Source: JBJFGR01 sp051892875 (lineage in GTDB: Bacteria; Pseudomonadota; Gammaproteobacteria; Enterobacterales; Succinivibrionaceae). Taken from it: DNA of 64,000 bases. Position numbers and translations under genes: made by a program. The stretch is taken from assembly GCA_051892875.1 (NCBI GenBank), contig JBJFGR010000020.1, positions 13,750-77,749 on the forward strand, given 5' to 3'. Below are positions 35,019 through 43,886 of this stretch, piece after piece. Below the pieces are notes generated by a model that ran no database searches, was not told the origin of the DNA, and was given only the letters and a program-made list of their open reading frames with translations. Position 1 is the stretch's first letter, and every line of letters starts with the position of its first letter.

Positions 35019-36187
35019 TGGATAATCATCTGTATGCCATAGTAGTTTGTGAATCATCTGGTGATAATTTAGCTGAAGGATTAGTAAGGGAAATTAAAAA
35101 ACAAGATCCTCAAGCTACTTTTATTGGTATTTTTGGTCCAAAAATTAGAGCTGTTGCAGGTAGTAACCAACAACAGCTTTTTGATATGGAAGATCTTTCG
35201 GTTATGGGGATTTGCGAGGTTTTATTAGCTTTACCAAGAATCCTGCGTATAAGAAAACAATTGGTAGAATCTCTTATTGCTGCTAAACCAGTAGTATATA
35301 TAGGTGTTGATGCTCCTGATTTTAATTTAACTGTTGAAGCTATGCTTAAGCAGTCAGGGATTCCAACTATTCACTATGTTAGTCCATCTGTATGGGCATG
35401 GCGTACAAAGAGAATTTTTAAAATAAAAGAGGCTACTAATATGGTTTTATCCATATTGCCTTTTGAAAAAAAATTTTATGATAAGTTTGATACTCCTTGC
35501 ACTTATGTTGGACATAGACTTGCTAGAGTAATACCTTTAGATTATCCTATCTCAGCAGCAAGGTATACATTAAGATTTTCTGAAGATGCCATGAAAAATA
35601 ACCAAGTTGTAGGAGTTTTTCCTGGTAGTAGAGTTTCGGAAATAAAATTTTTAACACCAGAATTTGCGGAATCAGCATATTATTTGCAAAAAATTTTCCC
35701 TGTAATGAGATTTATATGTGCTGCAACGACAAATGAGAAAGCACAGTTGATTTCTAAATTGTGGAGAAAACATGCACCATCGATTCCTTTAACAATATGG
35801 GTTGGTAGATCTCATGATGTAATGGCTGCATCTAATGCCTTGATGATAGCTTCGGGAACAGCTACTTTAGAAGCTATGTTATTAAAGAAGCGAATGGTTG
35901 TTTGTTATATAGTTAATCAGGTTACGGCTATAATTGGTAGAAAACTAATGAAAGTAAAAATGTATTCACTACCTAACTTATTAGCTGGAAAAAAGATAGT
36001 GCCTGAATTAATTCAAGAAGATTGTACACCTGAAAAAATAGTATGTGAAATTGAAAAAATTTTTACAAGCAATGATCGACATCAATTATTAGAATTCATA
36101 AAAATGCATAAAGAACTAAGTATAGATTCTGATAAGATTGCTGTTGATACTATTTTTAAAGTTTTGAAAGATTTTTATAAAAAGTAA
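35018..36187 (+). CDS. lpxB: LpxB, lipid-A-disaccharide synthase
   Basis: The protein has 389 residues from ATG 35018 (E. coli 382). YAIVVCESSGDNLAEGL, SVWAWRTKRIFKI, VGVFPGSRVSEIKFL and ASGTATLEAMLLKK are family hallmarks of this GT-B enzyme. It joins UDP-diacylglucosamine with lipid X at the inner membrane. The start overlaps the lpxA stop (TAATG), which indicates translational coupling; the TTG at 35009 is unlikely. Confidence 0.96.
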   Translation: MDNHLYAIVVCESSGDNLAEGLVREIKKQDPQATFIGIFGPKIRAVAGSNQQQLFDMEDLSVMGICEVLLALPRILRIRKQLVESLIAAKPVVYIGVDAPDFNLTVEAMLKQSGIPTIHYVSPSVWAWRTKRIFKIKEATNMVLSILPFEKKFYDKFDTPCTYVGHRLARVIPLDYPISAARYTLRFSEDAMKNNQVVGVFPGSRVSEIKFLTPEFAESAYYLQKIFPVMRFICAATTNEKAQLISKLWRKHAPSIPLTIWVGRSHDVMAASNALMIASGTATLEAMLLKKRMVVCYIVNQVTAIIGRKLMKVKMYSLPNLLAGKKIVPELIQEDCTPEKIVCEIEKIFTSNDRHQLLEFIKMHKELSIDSDKIAVDTIFKVLKDFYKK

Positions 36188-36207
36188 AATTTATTGAGAG
36201 TATTGTT

Positions 36208-36891
36208 GTGGCTACTATAGAATTACCTCCTTTTGAATATCCTAATCCTCGATCTATTTGTGTATATGCAGGAACAGATGAAGTTGGAAGAGGCCCTTTA
36301 GTAGGAGATGTAGTTGCAGCTGCAGTAATATTAGATCCTAATAATCCCATAGAAGGACTAAATGATTCAAAAAAACTTTCAGAAAAGAAACGTTTAAAAT
36401 TATTTTCAGAAATTTTAGAAAAAGCTTTATCTATTGGTATAGGAAGAGCAAGTCCAGAAGAAATTGATAACATTAATATTTTATGGGCGTCGATGCTAGC
36501 AATGGAAAGAGCTGTTAATAATTTATTAATAAAACCTGATATGGTTCTTGTTGATGGTAATAAGGTACCAAAAAATCTGGGTATCCCTGCTTTGGCCGTT
36601 GTTAAGGGGGATGCTAGAGTTTCTGAGATTAGTGCCGCTTCTATTGTTGCTAAGGTTACAAGAGATCAGGAACTTATTGAGTTAGATAAACAATATCCGA
36701 TGTATGGATTTGCATGTCATAAAGGTTATCCTACTGCTAGTCATTTAGAAGCTATAAAAAAGTATGGAATCCTACCTATTTACCGAAAAAGTTATGCTCC
36801 TGTTAAAGCAATAATTGAACAAGAGTTGTGTTTTAAAAAACAATGTTCTAAAAATGATAATCAACCAAGACAATGTGATTTGTTTGAATAA
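36208..36891 (+). CDS. rnhB: Ribonuclease HII
   Basis: The protein has 227 residues (E. coli 198), starting at GTG 36208. The active-site motif AGTDEVGRGPLVGDVVAAAV and the later VVKGDARVSEISAASIVAKV are complete. About 15 extra residues at the N-terminus and a Gln/Asn-rich tail account for the greater length. It cuts RNA in DNA, including single ribonucleotides. Between lpxB and dnaE as in E. coli. Confidence 0.95.
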   Translation: MATIELPPFEYPNPRSICVYAGTDEVGRGPLVGDVVAAAVILDPNNPIEGLNDSKKLSEKKRLKLFSEILEKALSIGIGRASPEEIDNINILWASMLAMERAVNNLLIKPDMVLVDGNKVPKNLGIPALAVVKGDARVSEISAASIVAKVTRDQELIELDKQYPMYGFACHKGYPTASHLEAIKKYGILPIYRKSYAPVKAIIEQELCFKKQCSKNDNQPRQCDLFE

Positions 36892-36903
36892 AGAGGTTGT
36901 TTA

Positions 36904-39900
36904 ATGTCGAATCCAAAATTTGTTCACCTTTATGTTCATACTGATTATTCCATGTGTGATGGCTTAATGAGTGTTGGAAAAGTTGTTAAATTAGCTTCTT
37001 CAATGAATATGGCAGCTATTGCAATCACTGATTATATGAATCAGTGTAACATGGTTAAACTTTATGAAGAAAGTTGTCCCAGAGGTATAAAACCAATTTT
37101 TGGTATTGAATTAAATGTTCTAGATGATTCAAATTCTCACGCCAGTAAAAATAATTTTTATCGAATAAAATTATATGCCATAAATAAAATAGGTTATCGT
37201 AATATTGTAGAATTACAATCAGATGGATGGCGTCAAGGAAGTATTGATTATAAAACTTGCGTTCGCTTAAGCTGGTTAAAAAAATATTCTGAAGGGGTTA
37301 TTTGCTTATCAGGAGGCTATGTTGGAGATATTTGTGAATATCTTTGGAATAATAGAGAAGATTTAGCCCAAAAGAGAATAGATTTATATAAAGAAATATA
37401 TCCTAATCGTTTTTACATTGAGATAAGTAGATGTAATAGAAACAGAGAAGAAGAATATAACCAAAATGCTATAAAATTAGCTATAAAAAATGATTTACCA
37501 ATTGTAGCCACAAATCCTGTGATGTTCGCAAAAAGAGAAGATTTTGAGACTCATAAGATAAGGGTAGCTGTTCAAGATAAAGTTACATTAGGTGATGAAC
37601 GCTGGGTACACCCTTATACAGATGCTATGTATATGCGTAGCGTAGATGAAATGTGTGAACTCTTTAAAGATCTCCCTGAAGCATTAGAGAATTCAGTTCA
37701 AATAGCTAAACGTTGTAGTGTTTCGTTATCTCTTGGGAAAAACTATTTACCAAAGTTTCCTACAGGTGACTTGACCGATGCGGAATATTTGACAAAAGAA
37801 GCGTATACAGGCTTAGAATCGCGATTAGAATTTTTATATCCAGATGAAAAAGAACGAGAAAAGCAGAGACCACGTTATGTAGAGCGTTTGCAAAAAGAAC
37901 TTGATGTTATTATAAAAATGGACTTTCCTGGTTACTTTTTGATAGTGATGGAATTTATACAGTGGTCAAAAAATAATCATGTCCCTGTAGGGCCTGGACG
38001 TGGTTCAGGTGGTGGTAGTTTGGTAGCATATGCTATTCGTATTACAGATTTTGATCCTTTGCGTTTTGATTTACTTTTTGAACGTTTTTTAAATCCAGAA
38101 CGTGTATCTATGCCCGACTTTGACGTTGACTTTTGTATGGATAATAGAGGCAGAGTAATTCAACACGTTGCTGATATGTATGGTAGACAGTCTGTATCTC
38201 AGATAATTACTTTTGGTACATTAGCTGCTAAAGCATCAGTAAAAGCAGTGGCTCGTGTAACAGGTAAATCATATTCATTTGGTGATAGGTTAGCAAAATT
38301 AATACCAAATACCCCAGGTATTACATTAAATCAAACTTTAGGTAGAGATGAAAAGAAACCTGAATTAAAAGTTCAGGATTTTATTGATTTATACCAAAAA
38401 GATGAAGAATGTAGGGAAGTTATAGATATTGCTTTACAATTAGAAGGTATAACTACATCTCATGGTAAACATGCAGGTGGTGTGGTTATATCTCCTACAG
38501 TTATAACAGATTTTGCTCCATTAATGTGTGATGATTTTGGAGCTGATTATAAAACTCAATTTGATAAGCATGATGTTGAAGAAGCTGGTTTAGTAAAATT
38601 TGACTTTTTAGGGTTAAAAACATTAACCACTATAGATTGGGCATTAGATATGATAAATGCTCGAATGGATAAGGAAGGAAAGCCTAGAGTTAATATATCT
38701 CGAATAGATTTAGAAGATCCTGAATCATATAAAGTATTACAATCTACGGAAACAACAGCAGTATTCCAGTTAGAATCTCCTGGTATGAGAGATTTGATAG
38801 GGAAAATGAAACCTGACCATTTTGAGGATATGATAGCTTTAGTGGCTTTATATCGACCAGGTCCTATAGGATGCGGTATGGTGGATAACTTTGTTCGTCG
38901 TAAACATGGTGAAGAAGAAGTTGCCTATCCAGATCCACAATTTCAGCATGAATGCTTAAAACCAATATTAGATCCAACGTACGGCATTATTGTTTACCAA
39001 GAACAGGTTATGCAAATAGCTCAAGCTTTAGCTGGTTACACCTTAGGTGGAGCGGATTTATTAAGAAGAGCAATGGGGAAGAAAAAGCCTGAAGAAATGG
39101 CTAAACAACGTTCAGTATTTAAAAAAGGTGCTGAAGATAAAGGAATTGATGGTGATCTTGCTATGAAGATCTTTGACCAGGTTGAAAAGTTTGCAGGGTA
39201 CGGTTTTAATAAATCCCACTCTGCAGCCTATGCTTTGGTAGCTTTTCAAACCCTTTGGTTAAAAACTCATTATCCTGCTGAATTTTTAGCAGCAATGATG
39301 ACATCTGATAAGGAAAATACCGACAAGATTGTTGTTTATATTAATGAATGCAGAAGATTAAAAATTCCTGTAGATCCACCTGATGTGAATCAAGGACAAG
39401 TACATTTTATTGTAAATGAAGAAGGTCATATTGTCTTCAGTTTAGGTGCTGTAAAAGGTGTTGGTGAAGGTCCTGTTATGGCAATAATGGAGGCTAGAAA
39501 AAATGGTGGAAACTTTAGAAATCTATTTGATTTTTGCAGGCGAATAGATTCTAAAAAGATTTCTCGAAGAGTTATGGAATCCTTGATTATGGCTGGATCT
39601 TTAGATAAATTAGGCCCACATAGAGCATCGTTGATGGCAACTCTTGATAAAGCGATGAAATTAGCCTCGCAAACAAGTGCAGATAGGGAAAATGGTTGTT
39701 TAGATTTATTTGCTTCAGCAGATTTTGATAGTTTTAATGATCCTGAATTTGAGGATGTGCCTCCTTATCCTGATAAAGTATGGTTAAAAGGAGAGGTTGA
39801 TACATTAGGGTTATATTTAACAGGTCATCCAATTGATCGTTATTCAAAAGAGATAACGAACTTTTCAAATATAAATATAGCTGATGTGCAGCCAACAACA

Positions 39901-40422
39901 AAAGTTTACGGTGAAGAACAAAAAAGGTATACCATAGCGGGAATTGTGGTAAAACTTGAACATCGTACCACCAAAAATGGTGCTCATTTTATGCAAGGAT
40001 TTATACTTGATTACACAGGTGAGATTTTATTTAGTTTATGGCGCGATGATTATGAAAAGTATAAAGACTTAATAGTCCCTGATATGTTAATAGTTGCTAC
40101 GGGTACTGTATCTTATGATGATTATAATAAATGTAAAAAGATAAAAATTGAAGAAATAATGAATATTATAGAAGCTAGAATGAAATTCGGAAGATGTATG
40201 CGTATAGCAATAGACAAAGATTCATTTAATACCAAGAATTTTGTGCAAAGACTTGAAGAAACTGTTAAAAAGTATTCAGGTCCAATGCCGATAGAGCTTC
40301 TTTTACAAAATAATGATTCTGTTTTTATAACAAATTCAAACTATAAAATAGACCCTTCTGATGAAGTAATGGATGTGTTGAAGTACTTGTGTAATGGTCG
40401 AGTAGCTATTTCATATGCGTAG
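36904..40422 (+). CDS. dnaE: DNA polymerase III alpha subunit
   Basis: The protein has 1172 residues (E. coli 1160). A PHP domain opens the chain (HLYVHTDYSMCDGLMS). The palm contains PGRGSGGGSLVAYAI and the catalytic aspartates in MPDFDVDFCMDNR. Helix-hairpin-helix, OB fold (TIAGIVVKLEHR) and tau-binding C-terminal parts follow. It is the replicative polymerase core. The ribosome binding site AGAGG precedes ATG 36904. A terminator follows. Confidence 0.97.
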   Translation: MSNPKFVHLYVHTDYSMCDGLMSVGKVVKLASSMNMAAIAITDYMNQCNMVKLYEESCPRGIKPIFGIELNVLDDSNSHASKNNFYRIKLYAINKIGYRNIVELQSDGWRQGSIDYKTCVRLSWLKKYSEGVICLSGGYVGDICEYLWNNREDLAQKRIDLYKEIYPNRFYIEISRCNRNREEEYNQNAIKLAIKNDLPIVATNPVMFAKREDFETHKIRVAVQDKVTLGDERWVHPYTDAMYMRSVDEMCELFKDLPEALENSVQIAKRCSVSLSLGKNYLPKFPTGDLTDAEYLTKEAYTGLESRLEFLYPDEKEREKQRPRYVERLQKELDVIIKMDFPGYFLIVMEFIQWSKNNHVPVGPGRGSGGGSLVAYAIRITDFDPLRFDLLFERFLNPERVSMPDFDVDFCMDNRGRVIQHVADMYGRQSVSQIITFGTLAAKASVKAVARVTGKSYSFGDRLAKLIPNTPGITLNQTLGRDEKKPELKVQDFIDLYQKDEECREVIDIALQLEGITTSHGKHAGGVVISPTVITDFAPLMCDDFGADYKTQFDKHDVEEAGLVKFDFLGLKTLTTIDWALDMINARMDKEGKPRVNISRIDLEDPESYKVLQSTETTAVFQLESPGMRDLIGKMKPDHFEDMIALVALYRPGPIGCGMVDNFVRRKHGEEEVAYPDPQFQHECLKPILDPTYGIIVYQEQVMQIAQALAGYTLGGADLLRRAMGKKKPEEMAKQRSVFKKGAEDKGIDGDLAMKIFDQVEKFAGYGFNKSHSAAYALVAFQTLWLKTHYPAEFLAAMMTSDKENTDKIVVYINECRRLKIPVDPPDVNQGQVHFIVNEEGHIVFSLGAVKGVGEGPVMAIMEARKNGGNFRNLFDFCRRIDSKKISRRVMESLIMAGSLDKLGPHRASLMATLDKAMKLASQTSADRENGCLDLFASADFDSFNDPEFEDVPPYPDKVWLKGEVDTLGLYLTGHPIDRYSKEITNFSNINIADVQPTTKVYGEEQKRYTIAGIVVKLEHRTTKNGAHFMQGFILDYTGEILFSLWRDDYEKYKDLIVPDMLIVATGTVSYDDYNKCKKIKIEEIMNIIEARMKFGRCMRIAIDKDSFNTKNFVQRLEETVKKYSGPMPIELLLQNNDSVFITNSNYKIDPSDEVMDVLKYLCNGRVAISYA

Positions 40423-40490
40423 TTTTGAAATTAATTGATTTTATTTCATATATTATTATAATATCATTGTTTGTGTAATAGATAACTAGT

Positions 40491-40521
40491 AATCAAGTAC
40501 AATATTTTTTACTTGATTTTT
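40491..40521 (+). terminator. Terminator after dnaE
   Basis: AATCAAGTA (40491-40499) pairs with TACTTGATT (40510-40518), followed by a short T run. Confidence 0.72.
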
Positions 40522-40571
40522 ATACCATGTAAAAAATTAGTGGTATTCAAAAATAACTGAGGAATAGTTTC

Positions 40572-41528
40572 ATGAATATAAATTATCTTGATTTTGAACA
40601 ACCGATCGCAGATTTATTAGCTCATATTGAGGAGTTAAAACATGTTAGCAGTAACATAGGTGACAGTGTTGATTTTTCAGAACAGATAGTGTCATTAGAA
40701 AAGAAATGTGATGAGTTAACTCGTAAGACTTTTTCAGACTTAGGTGCTTGGCAGATTTCTCAGTTATCTCGTCATCCATTAAGACCGTATACTTTAGATT
40801 ATATCCAATATATATTTACTGATTTTGAAGAATTACATGGTGATAGAGCATATGCCGATGATTCTGCTATTGTAGGCGGTATAGCTAGATTAAATGATGA
40901 ACCTGTTATGGTTATTGGTCATCAAAAGGGTAGGGATGTTCAACAGAGAACTGCTAGAAATTTTGGTATGCCAAGACCTGAAGGTTATAGAAAGGCTTTA
41001 CGTTTAATGCAAACAGCAGAAAGATTTAAAATGCCTATTATAACTTTTATTGATACTCCAGGTGCTTATCCAGGTGTCGGTGCAGAAGAACGTGGTCAAG
41101 CTGAAGCCATTGCTCGTAATTTGAAAGTAATGAGTGCTTTAAAGGTTCCTATTATTTGTACAGTTATTGGTGAAGGTGGTTCAGGTGGCGCTTTAGCTAT
41201 TGGTGTAGGTGATAGAGTAAATATGTTACAGTACTCAACATATTCTGTAATTTCACCAGAAGGTTGTGCATCAATATTATGGAAGAGTGCAGATAAAGCA
41301 TCTTTAGCAGCAGAGGCGATGAATATTACAGCTAAGCCATTAAAAGAATTGAACTTAATTGATAATATAATTGATGAACCATTAGGTGGTGCTCATCGTA
41401 ATTATGCACAAATGGCAGAAAACTTAAAATTACGTCTAATTATGGATTTAGGTCAATTAAAATTACAGTCAGTTGATCAGCTATTGCAAAACAGATTTGA
41501 TAGATTGATGAAATATGGTTATTGTTAA
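40572..41528 (+). CDS. accA: Acetyl-CoA carboxylase carboxyltransferase alpha subunit
   Basis: The protein has 318 residues (E. coli 319). YLDFEQPIADLLAHIEEL at the N-terminus, GHQKGRD, and the oxyanion regions FIDTPGAYPGVGAEERGQ and EGGSGGALAIGVGD define AccA. With AccD it moves the carboxyl group from biotin to acetyl-CoA. GAGGAATAG precedes the ATG. It follows dnaE as in E. coli and is closed by a strong terminator. Confidence 0.97.
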   Translation: MNINYLDFEQPIADLLAHIEELKHVSSNIGDSVDFSEQIVSLEKKCDELTRKTFSDLGAWQISQLSRHPLRPYTLDYIQYIFTDFEELHGDRAYADDSAIVGGIARLNDEPVMVIGHQKGRDVQQRTARNFGMPRPEGYRKALRLMQTAERFKMPIITFIDTPGAYPGVGAEERGQAEAIARNLKVMSALKVPIICTVIGEGGSGGALAIGVGDRVNMLQYSTYSVISPEGCASILWKSADKASLAAEAMNITAKPLKELNLIDNIIDEPLGGAHRNYAQMAENLKLRLIMDLGQLKLQSVDQLLQNRFDRLMKYGYC

Positions 41529-41542
41529 TAGGTAAATTTTTT

Positions 41543-41579
41543 AAAAATCCTAGGATAAATTGTATTCTAGGATTTTTTT
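41543..41579 (+). terminator. Terminator after accA
   Basis: An 11-pair perfect stem (41543-41553 with 41567-41577) ends in seven T. Confidence 0.9.
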
Positions 41580-41617
41580 GTTTTATAAAATTGAATAGAT
41601 AATGATTGATATAGACT

Positions 41618-43000
41618 ATGATAGACATAGATTTAGATAAATATAGAAATATGGATTGGATTATTGCTCTAAGTGGTGGGGCTGATTCAAGGTTATTGTT
41701 AGAGTTATGTAATAATCATAAGTCTTTGGCTAATTCTATTAAAGCTATATATGTACATCATCATTTACAAGATGTAGCTGATGATTGGGCAATATTTTGT
41801 AAAAAGCAATGTGAAAGTTTAAATATTAATTTTTTGGTTGAACATGTAAAAGTTTCTACAAAAGGTTCGGTAGAAGCAAATGCAAGAGAAGAAAGATATA
41901 AAGCTTTAAGAAAACATGTTTTACAAAACAGTGTGTTGTTTACAGCTCATCATGCGGATGACTTACTAGAAACAGTGTTGTTGTCTTTAATCAGAGGCGT
42001 AGGGATAGAAGGGTTAAGTTCTTTACCTATGGAGAGAGAGTTTGATAAAGGTTTGCTAGTTCGTCCGTTATTGAATTTTTCAAGAAAAGATATTGAAGAA
42101 ACCTGTAAAGAATTAAATCTTTCGTATGTTATAGATCCAACAAATAAAGATTCACATTATGATAGAAATTATTTAAGAAATAAGGTAACTCCTTTGCTAA
42201 AGGAACGATTTCCTCAAATTTTACAAAATACAACCAGAACAGTACAAAACCTGCAAAGTGATAAAAAAATACTTCAGAAATATCTCTCAAGTGAACTATC
42301 ACCAATGGTTTCTGAAATAAGTATTCCAAGTTTAAACGGTAAAGTGAGTACTCTTAATATAAAGCAATTAGAAAATCATTGTAAAGATGATATATCAATT
42401 AAATTATCCTTAGTAAGATTTTTTTTGAAGAAATTTTATAATTTAGTTTTATCAAAAGCTCAATTAATACTGTTGGTAGATTTATTTAAAGTCCAAAATA
42501 GTAGTAAACCATTATTAGTACAAGATGGGTTGAGAATAGCTATATATAGAGATTTTTTATATGTAATAAAAGATTTTTCAAAATTATCAAATGTAAAAGT
42601 AGAACTTTTAAAAAATAATAATGGTACTTATTCTAGAAATTTAAATATCAACGGAATCAACTTAAAAGTTGAACTTGTTCCTGAGAGTAATGGTGTAGTT
42701 GATAATTATATTCAGATTGAAGTAAACTCTGAGTTATCATCAATAGAGTTAGAATTAGATTTTAATCCCAAAACATCCTTAAGATTACATCCTTCAAAAA
42801 GAGTTCATTCTCAAGTTTTAAAGAATTTATGGAAAGAATATGGGATTCCTTTGTATTTAAGAGTTTTGTATCCTATAGTTTTATATAAAGATAGAATAAT
42901 TGGGTGTTATGGTTTATTTTCAGAAAAAAAACGTGTTATTGTAGAAAGTTACACTCAGGTAACAACATCAAAAATGAATCTTATTGTAACAATATTTTAA
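41618..43000 (+). CDS. tilS: TilS, tRNA(Ile)-lysidine synthetase
   Basis: The protein has 460 residues (E. coli 432). The PP-loop ATP site ALSGGADSRLLLEL is at about residues 17-30; HHHLQD and TAHHADDLLETVLLSLIRG follow. The C-terminal domain has KNLWKEYGIPLYLRVLYPIV. TilS attaches lysine to C34 of tRNA-Ile(CAU) so that it reads AUA. AUA is common in this AT-rich genome, which makes the enzyme important here. Several insertions lengthen the central domain. Confidence 0.94.
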   Translation: MIDIDLDKYRNMDWIIALSGGADSRLLLELCNNHKSLANSIKAIYVHHHLQDVADDWAIFCKKQCESLNINFLVEHVKVSTKGSVEANAREERYKALRKHVLQNSVLFTAHHADDLLETVLLSLIRGVGIEGLSSLPMEREFDKGLLVRPLLNFSRKDIEETCKELNLSYVIDPTNKDSHYDRNYLRNKVTPLLKERFPQILQNTTRTVQNLQSDKKILQKYLSSELSPMVSEISIPSLNGKVSTLNIKQLENHCKDDISIKLSLVRFFLKKFYNLVLSKAQLILLVDLFKVQNSSKPLLVQDGLRIAIYRDFLYVIKDFSKLSNVKVELLKNNNGTYSRNLNINGINLKVELVPESNGVVDNYIQIEVNSELSSIELELDFNPKTSLRLHPSKRVHSQVLKNLWKEYGIPLYLRVLYPIVLYKDRIIGCYGLFSEKKRVIVESYTQVTTSKMNLIVTIF

Positions 43001-43011
43001 AAAATAAAAAA

Positions 43012-43130
43012 ATGGAGCAAATGAAATCATTGCTCCTCAAAACACACGGAATGAAAAACATTAACGCAAATTTTGTTTTTCATAAGAGATAACTTTAATG
43101 GAAAAAAAAGACATTAATGAACTAATTCTT
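43012..43130 (-). ncRNA. Candidate regulated small RNA between tilS and rpsT
   Basis: On the minus strand a promoter (TTTACA, 18 bases, TATAAT) predicts a start at A43130. The transcript would run about 119 bases to a hairpin (GGAGCAA with TTGCTCC, 43014-43036) and then ATTTTTTT. The promoter -35 overlaps the first of five TTTATGTAA repeats, so the RNA is probably controlled by the repeat-binding factor. An 18-codon frame (43083 down to 43027) has no ribosome binding site, so I favour a non-coding role. The family is unknown. Confidence 0.5.
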
Positions 43131-43136
43131 GTTTTT

Positions 43137-43166
43137 ATTATAATTAATTTTGTAATTTTATGTAAA
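43137..43166 (-). promoter_or_regulatory. Promoter of the candidate small RNA
   Basis: The -35 TTTACA (43161-43166) and -10 TATAAT (43137-43142) are separated by 18 bases on the minus strand. The -35 lies within repeat copy 1 of the array. Confidence 0.55.
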
Positions 43167-43240
43167 AATACTAGTGTTTTTATGTAAAAACAAAATATTT
43201 TTACATAAAAAGAATGTTTATTTATGTAACGTTACATAAA
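43157..43240. repeat. Array of five TTTATGTAA repeats with large palindromes
   Basis: Copies start at 43157, 43179 and 43221 on the plus strand and at 43201 and 43232 on the minus strand, that is at steps of 22, 22, 20 and 11 bases, close to whole helical turns. Copies 2 and 3 form a 14-base inverted repeat (43177-43190 with 43198-43211). Copies 4 and 5 lie inside a perfect 28-base palindrome (43217-43244). This layout suggests a dimeric regulator binding cooperatively on one face of DNA. Confidence 0.75.
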
Positions 43241-43271
43241 TAAAAACGCAACATATAAAATATTATGTTGC
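43241..43271 (-). terminator. Hairpin with minus-strand T run
   Basis: GCAACATA (43248-43255) pairs with TATGTTGC (43264-43271); on the minus strand GTTTTTATTT follows. It may be a terminator or part of the repeat region's structure. Confidence 0.4.
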
Positions 43272-43334
43272 AAAAAAAATGAAGAGAAATTGACAAAAAT
43301 TTTATACTTAGAAGATTTTTATTTAAAGAAGTTT

Positions 43335-43361
43335 AAAAAAAAGCTCACGAAAAGTGTGAGC
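43335..43361 (-). terminator. Second minus-strand terminator downstream of rpsT
   Basis: GCTCAC (43343-43348) pairs with GTGAGC (43356-43361), and eight T follow on the minus strand. It lies about 90 bases past the rpsT terminator, so it ends either read-through or a separate short RNA (about 43335-43400) that also contains a GTAGG/CCTAC hairpin. Confidence 0.65.
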
Positions 43362-43372
43362 AGGAATATATT

Positions 43373-43456
43373 ATGAAGGGTAGGTATTACCTACACATAC
43401 TTAGTCTAATTTTGATTAAAAAAGTTCAAAAAATAAAAAACTTGATAAAAAAATAA
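43373..43456 (+). CDS. Possible 27-residue hydrophobic, basic peptide
   Basis: ATG 43373 follows AGGA (43362-43365) at a normal distance. The peptide has a hydrophobic middle (LHILSLILI) and a lysine-rich end, the profile of small membrane-active peptides. A minus-strand transcript ending at 43335 would be antisense to its start. AT-rich DNA produces such frames by chance, so support is weak. Confidence 0.15.
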   Translation: MKGRYYLHILSLILIKKVQKIKNLIKK

Positions 43457-43478
43457 AAGGAAGCATACGCTTCCTTTT
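43446..43478 (-). terminator. Terminator of rpsT
   Basis: AAAAGGAAGC (43455-43464) pairs with GCTTCCTTTT (43469-43478) around a four-base loop; on the minus strand ATTTTTTT follows. Confidence 0.9.
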
Positions 43479-43497
43479 TAATCAAATCTATTATAAA

Positions 43498-43761
43498 TTA
43501 ACCTAAAGCTTTGATTTGTGCACTTAAACGAGACTTATGACGAGCGGCCTTATTTTTGTGAATTAAACCCTTTGTTGCAGCACGATCTAATAAAACTTGA
43601 GCGTTTTGGAAAGCAGCCTTTGCAGCTTCTTTATCCTTTGCAGCGATTGCAGCTACAACTTTCTTTACAGCAGTACGCATAGCTGAACGTTGAGCAACGT
43701 TACGTACACGGTTTTTTTCAGAAGTGATAATACGCTTCTTTGCAGATTTGATATTTGCCAA
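43498..43761 (-). CDS. rpsT: 30S ribosomal protein S20
   Basis: The protein has 87 residues, equal to E. coli. MANIKSAKKRIITSEKNRVRN and KGLIHKNKAARHKSRL are diagnostic. The start codon is TTG, with AGGAG upstream; E. coli rpsT also uses UUG, a rare start tied to its autoregulation. Conservation of this odd start suggests the same control. It has its own promoter and terminator and runs against tilS and murJ. Confidence 0.97.
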   Translation of the reverse strand: MANIKSAKKRIITSEKNRVRNVAQRSAMRTAVKKVVAAIAAKDKEAAKAAFQNAQVLLDRAATKGLIHKNKAARHKSRLSAQIKALG

Positions 43762-43886
43762 AGTAGACTCCTAAATATTCTATAAAATGATAAACGTAAA
43801 TGATATAAAAACAAAAAGTTTATCGTTCCGTTCATCGGTATAAATGTTAATAACAACAGAAAAACTGTAAAAATCGCTAGTCGCAG

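Larger units (their letters stand above)
43001..43497. other. Hairpin-rich intergenic region tilS / rpsT
   Basis: These 497 bases hold, from left to right: a minus-strand terminator (43012-43036), a candidate small RNA (43012-43130) with its promoter (43137-43166), five TTTATGTAA repeats (43157-43240), a hairpin oriented for the minus strand (43241-43271), a minus-strand terminator (43335-43361), a 27-codon plus-strand frame (43373-43456), and the rpsT terminator (43446-43478). No conventional gene fits. Confidence 0.6.

Noticed and set aside
36156..36473. 105-residue minus-strand frame
   Set aside because: It lies opposite the rnhB N-terminus, whose homology is clear; it is an antisense shadow.
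43027..43083. 18-codon minus-strand peptide inside the candidate small RNA
   Set aside because: No ribosome binding site and it ends inside the terminator stem; non-coding reading preferred.
42904..43092. 62-residue plus-strand frame at the tilS end
   Set aside because: Overlaps tilS out of frame; the part beyond tilS crosses a terminator hairpin.
43217..43244. Palindrome as a replication origin iteron
   Set aside because: No DnaA-type boxes, no replication initiator gene and a normal chromosomal setting; a regulator array fits better.
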